Shown here in pieces: positions 1 to 5,891 of a stretch of 8,115 bases of DNA (within the stretch, counting starts at the first letter, position 1; each line of letters begins with the position of its first letter). The position numbers and the translations under genes were made by a program. Location of the stretch: NCBI GenBank assembly GCA_002490995.1, contig DKVC01000095.1, forward strand, positions 1-8,115, given 5' to 3'. Source of the DNA: Lachnospiraceae bacterium UBA7188 (GTDB taxonomy: Bacteria > Bacillota > Clostridia > Lachnospirales > Lachnospiraceae). The notes beneath the pieces are model-generated. The model did not search any database. It saw only the letters and a program-made list of their open reading frames with translations, and was not told where the DNA came from.

Positions 1-90
1 AAATAACTGCTGCAGGTTTATGGCAATTTTTATTGTATTTCAGGGCTTTTGCCTGAAGCAATTGCAGCAGTTATTTTCCGACAATTCCTA
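1..90. repeat. Dispersed palindromic repeat, copy 1 (most complete)
   Basis: Bases 1-14 (AAATAACTGCTGCA) are an exact inverted repeat of bases 63-76. An inner inverted repeat, TTCAGG (39-44) with CCTGAA (52-57), would form the tip of a long hairpin. Two relatives occur in this window. Bases 35-90 match 5002-5057 at about 49 of 56 positions, and bases 1-67 match 7051-7117 at about 50 of 67, both without gaps. The left edge may lie before base 1. The right-hand similarity ends at CCTA (87-90). A further small hairpin, TTCCGA (76-81) with TCGGAA (98-103), follows in the recJ leader. No coding capacity is seen. It resembles a MITE-like or other short intergenic repeat; the family is not one I can name. 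Confidence 0.75.
49..77 (+). promoter_or_regulatory. Candidate promoter for recJ inside the repeat
   Basis: TTGCCT at 49-54 and TATTTT at 72-77 are separated by exactly 17 bases, each matching 4 of 6 bases of the sigma-A consensus. Transcription would begin near base 84, leaving a leader of about 65 bases before recJ. The same two boxes with the same spacing are kept in the second repeat copy (5016-5044). That conservation may simply reflect shared ancestry of the repeat. No better promoter is visible before recJ. Confidence 0.35.
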
Positions 91-148
91 AGGATATTCG
101 GAAGGTGCCTGAAAGCTTGGGAAACGAAGAAAAGGATGTGGAAAGAAA

Positions 149-1927
149 ATGGAAAAGTGGTATGTGGCGGCAAAACGGGCCGATTTCAATGCATGGGCGG
201 CAAAATTCCATATCAGTCCCGTAACAGCGCGTATTCTGCGGAATCGTGACGTGACGGACGAGGCAGGGGTAAAAAGCTTCCTGTACGGGACGCTGGAGGA
301 TTGCCATTCTCCCTGGCTTATGAAGGATATGGAGAAAGCGGTTGAGGAAATCCTCTCGGCCATAGAAGAGGGAATTTCAGTACGGGTTATCGGCGACTAT
401 GACGTGGACGGTATCTGTTCCGCTTATATTCTGACCAAAACGCTGCAGATACTGGGCGGAAAGGTCGACACTGCCATTCCCCACCGCATCCACGACGGCT
501 ATGGTTTGAATGACAACCTGATAGAGGAGGCCAGGCGGGACGGCATCGGTATGATCGTAACCTGTGACAACGGGATTGCGGCGGCATCCCAGATAGCGCT
601 TGCCAATTCTTACGGGATAAAGGTGATTGTCACGGATCATCATGAGGTGCCCTTTGTGATGGAATCAGAGGGAAAAGAGCTCTTTCGCAGGGAACTGCTT
701 CCCCCCGCCCTGGCAGTGATCGATCCCAAACAGGAGCAGTGCCATTATCCTTTTCCCAATATCTGCGGCGGGGTAGTGGCATACAAGCTGGCTCTGGCTC
801 TGGAGGAGAGGACAGGAAACGCTGCGCTTCGGGACGCGGAAGAGGAACTGCTGGAATTTGCCGCTCTTTCCACCGTCTGTGACGTGATGGAATTGAAAGG
901 GGAGAACCGTATTCTGGTAAAGGAGGGTCTGAAACGCCTGAATGCCACCCGTAATCCGGGAATCCGTGCGCTGACAGAGGTGAACGGTATCGAGCCGGGG
1001 AAACTGAGCGCATATCATCTGGGGTTTGTAATCGGCCCCTGTCTGAATGCCACCGGCAGGCTGGATACGGCAAAGCGTGCGCTGGAGCTGCTGCAGAGCA
1101 GGACAAAAGTGGAGGCCATGAGTGCTGCAAGGGAGTTAAAGGAGCTGAACGACAGCCGCAAAAACCTGACTCTTCAGGGGGTGGCACAGGCGGAAAGTAC
1201 CATAGCGGGGCAGCATATGGAACAGGATAAGGTCATGGTGGTCTTTCTGCCGGAGGTTCATGAGAGTCTGGCGGGAATCATAGCAGGACGCATCAGGGAG
1301 CACTATAATCATCCGGTCTTTCTGCTGACAAGAGGGGAAGAGGGGGTGAAGGGTTCCGGCCGTTCCATAGAAGGGTACCATATGTATGAAGCCATGACAG
1401 AAGTAAAGCATTACTTTACCAAATTCGGCGGGCATGCCATGGCGGCGGGACTGTCCATGCGTGAGGAGGATATTCCTTCTTTTCGGCAGGAGCTGAATGA
1501 AAAATGCAGGCTGCAGGATGCGGATTTCATTCCGAAGGTACATATCGATGTACCCATGCCCATGGATTACGCGGATGAAAAGCTTGTGGAGGAACTGGCG
1601 ATGCTGGAACCCTTCGGAGTAGGGAATCCCAAACCGCTTTTTGCCCAGAAGAATCTGCTCTTTGTGTCCGGCTATAAAATGGGAGCAAACAAAACCTGCG
1701 CCCGCTACCGGGTACAGACACCGGAAGGTGCGGAAAAGCAGCTGCTTCTTTTCGGCGGACTGGAAGAGTTCGGAAGCTTCCTGGCGGATAAGTTCGGTCC
1801 GGGCAGCGAAGCCGCGCTGTATGCCGGAAGAGGGAATTTCCGGATTTCTGTGGTATACCAGCTGGGGAAAAATACATATCAGGGCAGGAGTGAAATGCAG
1901 TATGTGATGCAGTATTATGGCGTGTGA
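149..1927 (+). CDS. recJ: Single-stranded-DNA-specific exonuclease RecJ
   Basis: This gene encodes RecJ, the 5'-to-3' single-strand DNA exonuclease of recombination and base-excision or mismatch repair, acting in the cytoplasm with metal ions. The 592-residue length matches classic RecJ (about 570-590). DHH-phosphoesterase motifs occur in order: DYDVDG at 83-88, CDNG at 139-142, DHH at 163-165 and the acidic VIDPK near 190-194. The DHHA1 half follows, with HESLAGI at 371-377, GSGRS at 402-406 and GGHAMAAG at 427-434. LEPFGVGNPKP (486-496) leads into the C-terminal OB-like domain. All expected catalytic residues appear present. The ATG at 149 is preceded by AAAGGA at 131-136, a rather long 12-base spacing. 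The gene is alone on its strand and ends 9 bp from the converging exporter operon. Nothing suggests damage. Identification is very secure. Confidence 0.97.
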   Translation: MEKWYVAAKRADFNAWAAKFHISPVTARILRNRDVTDEAGVKSFLYGTLEDCHSPWLMKDMEKAVEEILSAIEEGISVRVIGDYDVDGICSAYILTKTLQILGGKVDTAIPHRIHDGYGLNDNLIEEARRDGIGMIVTCDNGIAAASQIALANSYGIKVIVTDHHEVPFVMESEGKELFRRELLPPALAVIDPKQEQCHYPFPNICGGVVAYKLALALEERTGNAALRDAEEELLEFAALSTVCDVMELKGENRILVKEGLKRLNATRNPGIRALTEVNGIEPGKLSAYHLGFVIGPCLNATGRLDTAKRALELLQSRTKVEAMSAARELKELNDSRKNLTLQGVAQAESTIAGQHMEQDKVMVVFLPEVHESLAGIIAGRIREHYNHPVFLLTRGEEGVKGSGRSIEGYHMYEAMTEVKHYFTKFGGHAMAAGLSMREEDIPSFRQELNEKCRLQDADFIPKVHIDVPMPMDYADEKLVEELAMLEPFGVGNPKPLFAQKNLLFVSGYKMGANKTCARYRVQTPEGAEKQLLLFGGLEEFGSFLADKFGPGSEAALYAGRGNFRISVVYQLGKNTYQGRSEMQYVMQYYGV

Positions 1928-1936
1928 GGTTCTGCG

Positions 1937-2734
1937 TCAGGAACTTGCGCTGCTGTACCGCTTCAGCGAGGCCTTCCAGAACAGGCGGGCCAGCACAAAG
2001 AACAGGACCGGTGCCCCCGCCCCCCATACACAGGCCCAGAGAGACAATTCCCCCATCAGAAACAGCCCGGGGAAATTTGTTATCACAAAAAACGGCAGTA
2101 TATAGGTGCCAAGCCTTCGAAACCATTTTCCGTAGATCAGAGACGGCATATTGTTGAAATCCCACAGTGCGTTGCTGATATCCGAAATGCCTCCCACCGA
2201 GACGATCCAGAAGCTGAGTACATAAGGCAGCAGAAACAGACTGTAGGTCAGCAGGCATCCGCAGAACAGATAAAAGAGAAATCCCGCTATCTCTGTCACG
2301 CCCACCGGCAGTCCTGCCAGCCGCCAGCCGGTGACTATCATGACAATGCCTGCTATAAGATTGGGCAGCAGATAAGCGAATTCCAGCCTTCTCATTGTTA
2401 CGAGGAACTGCAGTGACACCGGTTTGATCATGTAGAGGTCCAGTTCGCCCTGCTGCACCATACCGGGAATGGAACAAAAATTTCCGAAATACAGCATATA
2501 TACTCCAGTCATCAGAACATAGGTTCCTATGAAAAGCAGAATGTGATCCGGTGTCAGTATGCCGATATTCGTCCCGGCCTTGTATATTATCGCTACATAC
2601 AGCAGCTTGATAATCATCCAGCCCATCTCTACCGTCATTCCTGTAATAAAGTTAATGCGGTATTCCAGGGCTGACATCAGTGAATACTTTGCAAACACAC
2701 CCATAAGCCTGCAATAACGTCCGATATTTTTCAC
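1937..2734 (-). CDS. ABC-2 exporter permease B (COG3694 / ABC2_membrane_6 type)
   Basis: This is an integral membrane subunit of the exporter whose other genes lie just upstream. I chose the GTG at 2734 because a strong GGAGGTG (2740-2746) sits 5 bases before it; an in-frame ATG at 2767 would add 11 residues but would place this SD inside the gene. The resulting protein has 265 residues, the same as permease A. About six hydrophobic segments are visible, near residues 27-52, 62-85, 118-137, 145-178, 205-228 and 232-252. GELDLYMIKPV (about 97-106) and the PSLIYGKWFR stretch near 197-206 look like the family pattern of the former DUF990 permeases. Such permeases normally pair with a COG4587-type partner and a COG4586 ATPase, exactly the set found here. 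The transported substrate is not known. It is the last gene of the operon, separated from permease A by 328 bp of repeats. Confidence 0.88.
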   Translation of the reverse strand: MKNIGRYCRLMGVFAKYSLMSALEYRINFITGMTVEMGWMIIKLLYVAIIYKAGTNIGILTPDHILLFIGTYVLMTGVYMLYFGNFCSIPGMVQQGELDLYMIKPVSLQFLVTMRRLEFAYLLPNLIAGIVMIVTGWRLAGLPVGVTEIAGFLFYLFCGCLLTYSLFLLPYVLSFWIVSVGGISDISNALWDFNNMPSLIYGKWFRRLGTYILPFFVITNFPGLFLMGELSLWACVWGAGAPVLFFVLARLFWKASLKRYSSASS

Positions 2735-2747
2735 TTTTCCACCTCCA

Positions 2748-2766
2748 TGTCCGTCTCTGACAGACA
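2748..2766 (-). promoter_or_regulatory. Hairpin immediately before the permease B ribosome-binding site
   Basis: On the minus strand, TGTCTGTC and GACGGACA pair over 8 positions (one T-G wobble) around the loop AGA. The stem ends one base before the GGAGGTG Shine-Dalgarno sequence at 2740-2746. Because it lies downstream of the repeat array and directly next to the SD, it could protect a processed mRNA end or tune access to the SD. There is no T-tract, so it is not a terminator. Confidence 0.5.
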
Positions 2767-2780
2767 CCTGCTTCCACCTT

Positions 2781-3018
2781 ATCTGTGGTTCCTTTCAATG
2801 AACCTGCTGGTTCCTTCCGAACAATCCTGTGGTTCCTTGTTAATGAACCTGCCGTTTCCCTTCGAACAAACCTGTGGTTCCCTGTTAATGAACCTGCCGG
2901 TTCTCTTCGAACAAACCTACGGTTCCCTGTTAATGAACCTGCCGGTTCCCTCCGAACAATCCTGCGGCGCCTGCTCAATAAACCTATGGTTCCCTTTCAA
3001 CGGGCCTGTCGGTTCCGG
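2781..3018. repeat. Minisatellite of 45-bp period (22/23-bp half units) between the two permease genes
   Basis: Units start near 2781, 2826, 2871, 2916 and 2961, followed by a partial copy. The period is exactly 45 bp from 2826 to 2960. Units 2 and 3 differ at only 3 of 45 positions, units 3 and 4 at 5; the end units are more worn. Each unit is itself two related half units. On the minus strand each half reads GGAACC, 3-4 variable bases, then AGGTT plus a short AT-rich tail; one tail contains the palindrome TTCGAA. GGAACC and GGTTC are complementary, so most of the roughly ten half units can form a small hairpin in the operon mRNA. The period is a multiple of three, which keeps several frames open by chance, but no frame has a credible start and SD. 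Confidence 0.93.
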
Positions 3019-3062
3019 AAATGCCTCTTCAGGGGATGCCGAAAAATAACTTGCCTGGTTTC

Positions 3063-3860
3063 TCATCCCCCTACAGCTGCATATCGCCGGATGCCCCGTC
3101 TCCACATGGCTTCCCCCAGGCAGGCAAAGACGAGAATCCACCCGATCTGAAAGGCAAATCCCGCTCCCACGCGCCCCCATCCGAACCGTCCGTTGATGAT
3201 GTTCACCGGAAACTGGGTTGTGTAGCCGAAAGGCAGCAGGTTCACCAGCTTTTCCACCAGCCCGCCGAAGATGTCCAGCGGGAATACGCCGCCGCTTACC
3301 ACCGTCAGCACAATGCTGATGGTACCGAACAGTTTGTCTACATCTGTCAGCCAGAAAGCCAGCAGGCCGATGCAGTAAAAAATAGAAAAATTCAAAAACA
3401 ATGCCAGTACCAGGCTGCACAAAAAAGCCAGCACTCTCCCGGCGGAAACCGGCAGTCCCTGCCAGAACGCCGCGCCGATCATCACTGCCATCACAGGCGC
3501 AATCACCATAACCCTGGGCACTTTCTGTCCCAGAAACCGGAAAAACCGGTATCCTTTATAATCCATGGGGCGAATCAGATACTTATTCAATCCCCCCATC
3601 TTAATGTCGCTGTTTATCTCCCCCTCAAAACCAGCCCCCACCAGCTGGGAGACAATGGTTGCCAGCAGGGTATAGAGCAAAATCTCCCCCTGTTGGTATC
3701 CGAAGACAGCGGCCGCGTCCGAATGCCTGTACAGATAGTTCCACATGGTAGTCTGAATGATGATGGGAAATACCGCGCTGAGCATACTTAGGAAAAAACT
3801 GACTCTGTATTCCAGCGCCTGCTCCACTCCCATCAAAAACACACAACGCCCGCTGCTCAA
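3063..3860 (-). CDS. ABC-2 exporter permease A (COG4587 type)
   Basis: This is the first membrane subunit of the exporter, 265 residues. Hydrophobic segments lie near residues 20-44, 58-76, 115-135, 142-170, 178-200 and 233-252, a six-helix layout. The stretch EINSDIKMGGLNKYLIRPMD (81-100), followed by a basic segment, resembles the conserved cytoplasmic loop of this permease family, the region expected to contact the ATPase. The chosen start is the TTG at 3860: it overlaps the ATPase stop as TTGA, and GGAGG at 3871-3875 lies about 10 bases before it. The alternative ATG at 3833 has no comparable SD. The overlap implies translational coupling to the ATPase. Downstream comes the minisatellite rather than the usual adjacent partner permease. 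Family assignment is good; the substrate is unknown. Confidence 0.88.
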   Translation of the reverse strand: MSSGRCVFLMGVEQALEYRVSFFLSMLSAVFPIIIQTTMWNYLYRHSDAAAVFGYQQGEILLYTLLATIVSQLVGAGFEGEINSDIKMGGLNKYLIRPMDYKGYRFFRFLGQKVPRVMVIAPVMAVMIGAAFWQGLPVSAGRVLAFLCSLVLALFLNFSIFYCIGLLAFWLTDVDKLFGTISIVLTVVSGGVFPLDIFGGLVEKLVNLLPFGYTTQFPVNIINGRFGWGRVGAGFAFQIGWILVFACLGEAMWRRGIRRYAAVGG

Positions 3861-4837
3861 GGCATGACCACCTCCTTCTGATAAAAGCGCGCAATGCTCT
3901 CTTCTATGGGAATCTCTGTCACCGTGAAATCCTCCACCGGAAGCCCGGACAGAATGGCGGCAAGGGATTCCTTTACTTTATCCTGGGGAACTTCCAGAAC
4001 CGCTCCCACAGCGCTGACTTCTCTCACCAATCCGAACTGCTTCCAGACATCTGTATCAACCGACGCGGATGTTTTCAGGGAGAGCAGTTTCCGCTTTCCT
4101 AAAAGCTGGTTGATGTTACCCAGTTTTCCGTCGTATACAAGCTGTCCCTGATTGATTATGACAGTCCTGTCACATAAAGCCTCGATGTCCGCCATATAAT
4201 GGCTTGTAATGATTACGGTAGTCTTCCACTGTTCATTGTATATCTTTAAAAATTCCCTGATTTTTTTCTGGGACAGGATATCCAGGCCGATGGTGGGCTC
4301 ATCCAGGAACAGGATGTCCGGACGGTGGAGCAGAGCCGCCAGAATCTCCATCTTCATCCGCTCTCCCAGGGAAAGCCGCCGCACCTGTACATTCAGCAGT
4401 TCCTTTACATCCAACAGTTCGGAAAACTCCGTCACAATATCCCGGTAAGTGCCGTCGTCTATCCCGAAGATGCATTTGTTCAGGTAAAAGCTGTCGCTGG
4501 CAGGCAAATCCCACCAGAGCTGGTTTTTCTGCCCCATGACAATGGAAATGCGCCGCTTAAACTCGTTTTTCCGCTCCCAGGGGATGAAGCCGTCCACATC
4601 TATCTTCCCGGCCGTAGGGTATAAAATGCCGGAGAGCATCTTCAAAGTGGTGGTCTTTCCTGCTCCGTTGGGGCCGAGGAAGCCTATCATTTCGCCTCTT
4701 TCCACTGTGAAGGAAATGTCGCGGACTGCTTCTTTTGTCAGTGATTCCCTGTGAAATATGTTGTGCAGGGAGCCTTTGATTCCTGTCATTTTTTTGTAAT
4801 AAGTAAACTCTTTTCTTAAATGTTCCACAGCAATCAT
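3857..4837 (-). CDS. ABC transporter ATP-binding protein (COG4586 type)
   Basis: This is the cytoplasmic ATPase driving the two-permease exporter. All nucleotide-binding motifs are intact in the 326 residues: Walker A GPNGAGKT at 55-62, Q-loop glutamine at 103, signature LSLGE at 155-159, Walker B ILFLDE at 175-180 and switch histidine H213. A C-terminal extension of roughly 90 residues after the ABC core is typical of drug- or antibiotic-type exporter ATPases and of the COG4586 group. The ATG at 4837 is preceded by GGGAGAG about 8 bases upstream (minus strand). It is the first gene of the operon and overlaps permease A. The promoter just upstream has a perfect -10 but no clear -35. Function as an exporter subunit is secure; what is exported (peptide, drug, envelope compound) cannot be read from the sequence. 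Confidence 0.95.
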   Translation of the reverse strand: MIAVEHLRKEFTYYKKMTGIKGSLHNIFHRESLTKEAVRDISFTVERGEMIGFLGPNGAGKTTTLKMLSGILYPTAGKIDVDGFIPWERKNEFKRRISIVMGQKNQLWWDLPASDSFYLNKCIFGIDDGTYRDIVTEFSELLDVKELLNVQVRRLSLGERMKMEILAALLHRPDILFLDEPTIGLDILSQKKIREFLKIYNEQWKTTVIITSHYMADIEALCDRTVIINQGQLVYDGKLGNINQLLGKRKLLSLKTSASVDTDVWKQFGLVREVSAVGAVLEVPQDKVKESLAAILSGLPVEDFTVTEIPIEESIARFYQKEVVMP

Positions 4838-4855
4838 GCGGATTCTCTCCCTTCC

Positions 4856-4892
4856 ATTATACCTGTGTACTCTATATGTACTTTTCCTTGTA
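4856..4892 (-). promoter_or_regulatory. Exporter operon promoter with phased TACA repeats in place of a -35 box
   Basis: On the minus strand a perfect TATAAT (4861-4856) lies 18 bases before the ATPase ATG. No sigma-A -35 hexamer is found at 16-18 bases. That area instead carries three TACA direct repeats (plus-strand TGTA at 4866, 4877 and 4889) spaced 11 and 12 bp, about one helical turn apart. This arrangement suggests an activator-dependent promoter. The LytTR regulator encoded just upstream is the obvious candidate, since such proteins bind short direct repeats, but that link is inference. The expected start near 4849 leaves a leader of only about 11-12 bases. Confidence 0.5.
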
Positions 4893-4953
4893 AACCTTCA
4901 AATTTGTTATGGCATGTTTGTTAAACCTGTGAGCCATTTACAGCTGCTTTATT

Positions 4954-4983
4954 CCGTGCTGCAGCTGTTTCCGGGCAGCACGG
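4954..4983. other. Perfect 8-bp inverted repeat between the regulator and the exporter operon
   Basis: CCGTGCTG (4954-4961) and CAGCACGG (4976-4983) can form a GC-rich hairpin with a 14-base loop. It lies downstream of the LytTR gene and upstream of the exporter promoter, so it may limit read-through or act as an mRNA end. Neither strand has a T-tract after it, so I do not call a rho-independent terminator. The rest of 4838-5001 shows nothing beyond the promoter. Confidence 0.4.
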
Positions 4984-5001
4984 CAGCCGGCTACGGAAGT
5001 G

Positions 5002-5057
5002 GTATTTCCTGGTTTTTGCCTGAAGAAATTGCAACAGTTATTTTCCGGCAATCCCTA
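5002..5057. repeat. Dispersed palindromic repeat, copy 2 (right half only)
   Basis: These 56 bases match 35-90 of copy 1 at about 49 positions with no gaps. The left half and left inverted repeat are missing. The preserved end, CTA at 5055-5057, is on the minus strand the TAG stop codon of the LytTR gene, so the repeat starts exactly at that gene's stop. The conserved TTGCCT / TATTTT pair (5016-5021 and 5039-5044, 17-base spacing) points into the 3' end of the LytTR gene, where it could make antisense RNA; activity is untested. Confidence 0.75.
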
Positions 5058-5774
5058 TATAAAATCCAAACGGCGTATATAATTTTCAAACAGCAGCTTC
5101 ACTTCCGGGTATCGCCGGCGGCTTACATACAGGCGCTCTCCGTTGTCCAGCAGGGCGCTTTCCTTTTCCAGGCAGCGGATATGGTACATATTCACCAGAA
5201 AGCTTCTGTATATTCTGACAAAGCCTCTGCTTTTCAGCCTTTCCTCGCATTGGGATAGATTTTCCCTTATCGTGAGCACTTCCGTTGTCAGATGAAGGCG
5301 TATCTCATGATGCTCGCTTTCCACATACAGGATTTCTCTGGAAGAAATCAGCAATGTCTGTCCGTTTTGGGTGAATTTTACTTTATCTGCGGCGGACATG
5401 CGTACCTTGTCCAGCTTTCGGAAGGCTGCCTCCAGATCCTGCTCCAGTCCAAAGCGCCTGACAATGTGGAAAAACGGCATGCCTAAAGCCGCCACAATAT
5501 CCTCCACTTTATGCGCTACGTAGATGATCAACAGAGTCTGTGCCCTGTTCCACAGCATTTCTGCACAGCGGAATGCACTGTCCCTGTCCTCCCGGTCTAA
5601 TATTACACAGGTAATATCATTCCACAGAATATCCCTCTTCTCATCCGCTGCCGCTTCCCGGTCAAGGATGCATACGGAACAGTTAAATCCATTCCTTGCC
5701 GCAAGCATTTCAAGTGTATGGATGATTTCCCCTTTTTCGTCGTCCCGGTCACATATTACCCCGATCGTGGGCAC
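5055..5774 (-). CDS. LytTR-family response regulator with degenerate receiver
   Basis: This is a DNA-binding transcriptional regulator of the AgrA/LytR/VirR type. The GTG at 5774 is taken as the start because AGGAGG (5781-5786) lies 6 bases before it; extending to 5831 would add 19 residues and bury that SD. The 239-residue protein has an N-terminal receiver-like half (about 1-115) and a clear C-terminal LytTR domain (about 131-236). The latter carries the typical GFVRIYRSFLVNMYHI (184-199) and LDNGERLYVSRRR (209-221) segments. In the receiver half, acidic residues D9, D11 and D12 and a possible phospho-acceptor D60 (VILD) are present. The usual Thr/Ser and Lys positions appear replaced (YVAHK near 85-89; HIVRR near 103-107), so control by phosphorylation is doubtful. 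No histidine kinase is encoded in the window. It lies directly upstream of the exporter operon on the same strand, its likely target. Confidence 0.9.
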   Translation of the reverse strand: MPTIGVICDRDDEKGEIIHTLEMLAARNGFNCSVCILDREAAADEKRDILWNDITCVILDREDRDSAFRCAEMLWNRAQTLLIIYVAHKVEDIVAALGMPFFHIVRRFGLEQDLEAAFRKLDKVRMSAADKVKFTQNGQTLLISSREILYVESEHHEIRLHLTTEVLTIRENLSQCEERLKSRGFVRIYRSFLVNMYHIRCLEKESALLDNGERLYVSRRRYPEVKLLFENYIRRLDFI

Positions 5775-5843
5775 GGCTTTCCTCCTCACCTTCCTGATAT
5801 ACGCAAGGCCGCTGAAATTTATACTGCACACTGGTTATACTCG

Positions 5844-5891
5844 CAAACGCAATTACATGCCGTTTTTTCATGTCAGAAACAGTGCGTTTGC
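5844..5891. promoter_or_regulatory. Inverted repeat GCAAACGCA / TGCGTTTGC
   Basis: GCAAACGCA (5844-5852) is the exact inverse of TGCGTTTGC (5883-5891), with 30 bases between. It lies 70-117 bases upstream of the LytTR start, so it would be within its leader or promoter zone. Confidence 0.4.

Noticed and set aside
630..1187. Minus-strand frame opposite recJ
   Set aside because: Pro/Arg/Ser-rich translation with no domain, lying entirely antisense to recJ.
1527..2477. Long minus-strand frame of 316 codons overlapping recJ and permease B
   Set aside because: It overlaps two well-identified genes in another frame, and its composition (rich in Arg, Pro, Ser, Cys) is that of a shadow frame.
2781..3018. 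CRISPR array
   Set aside because: Units are contiguous tandem copies with no unique spacers and no cas genes nearby.
2652..3150. Open frames on both strands through the 45-bp repeats, encoding 15-residue repeat peptides
   Set aside because: The period is a multiple of three, so several frames stay open together. Starts are TTG or lack an SD, and the minus-strand frame runs into permease B. No frame is preferred.
4954..4983. Rho-independent terminator after the LytTR gene
   Set aside because: Good GC stem but no T-tract on either strand.
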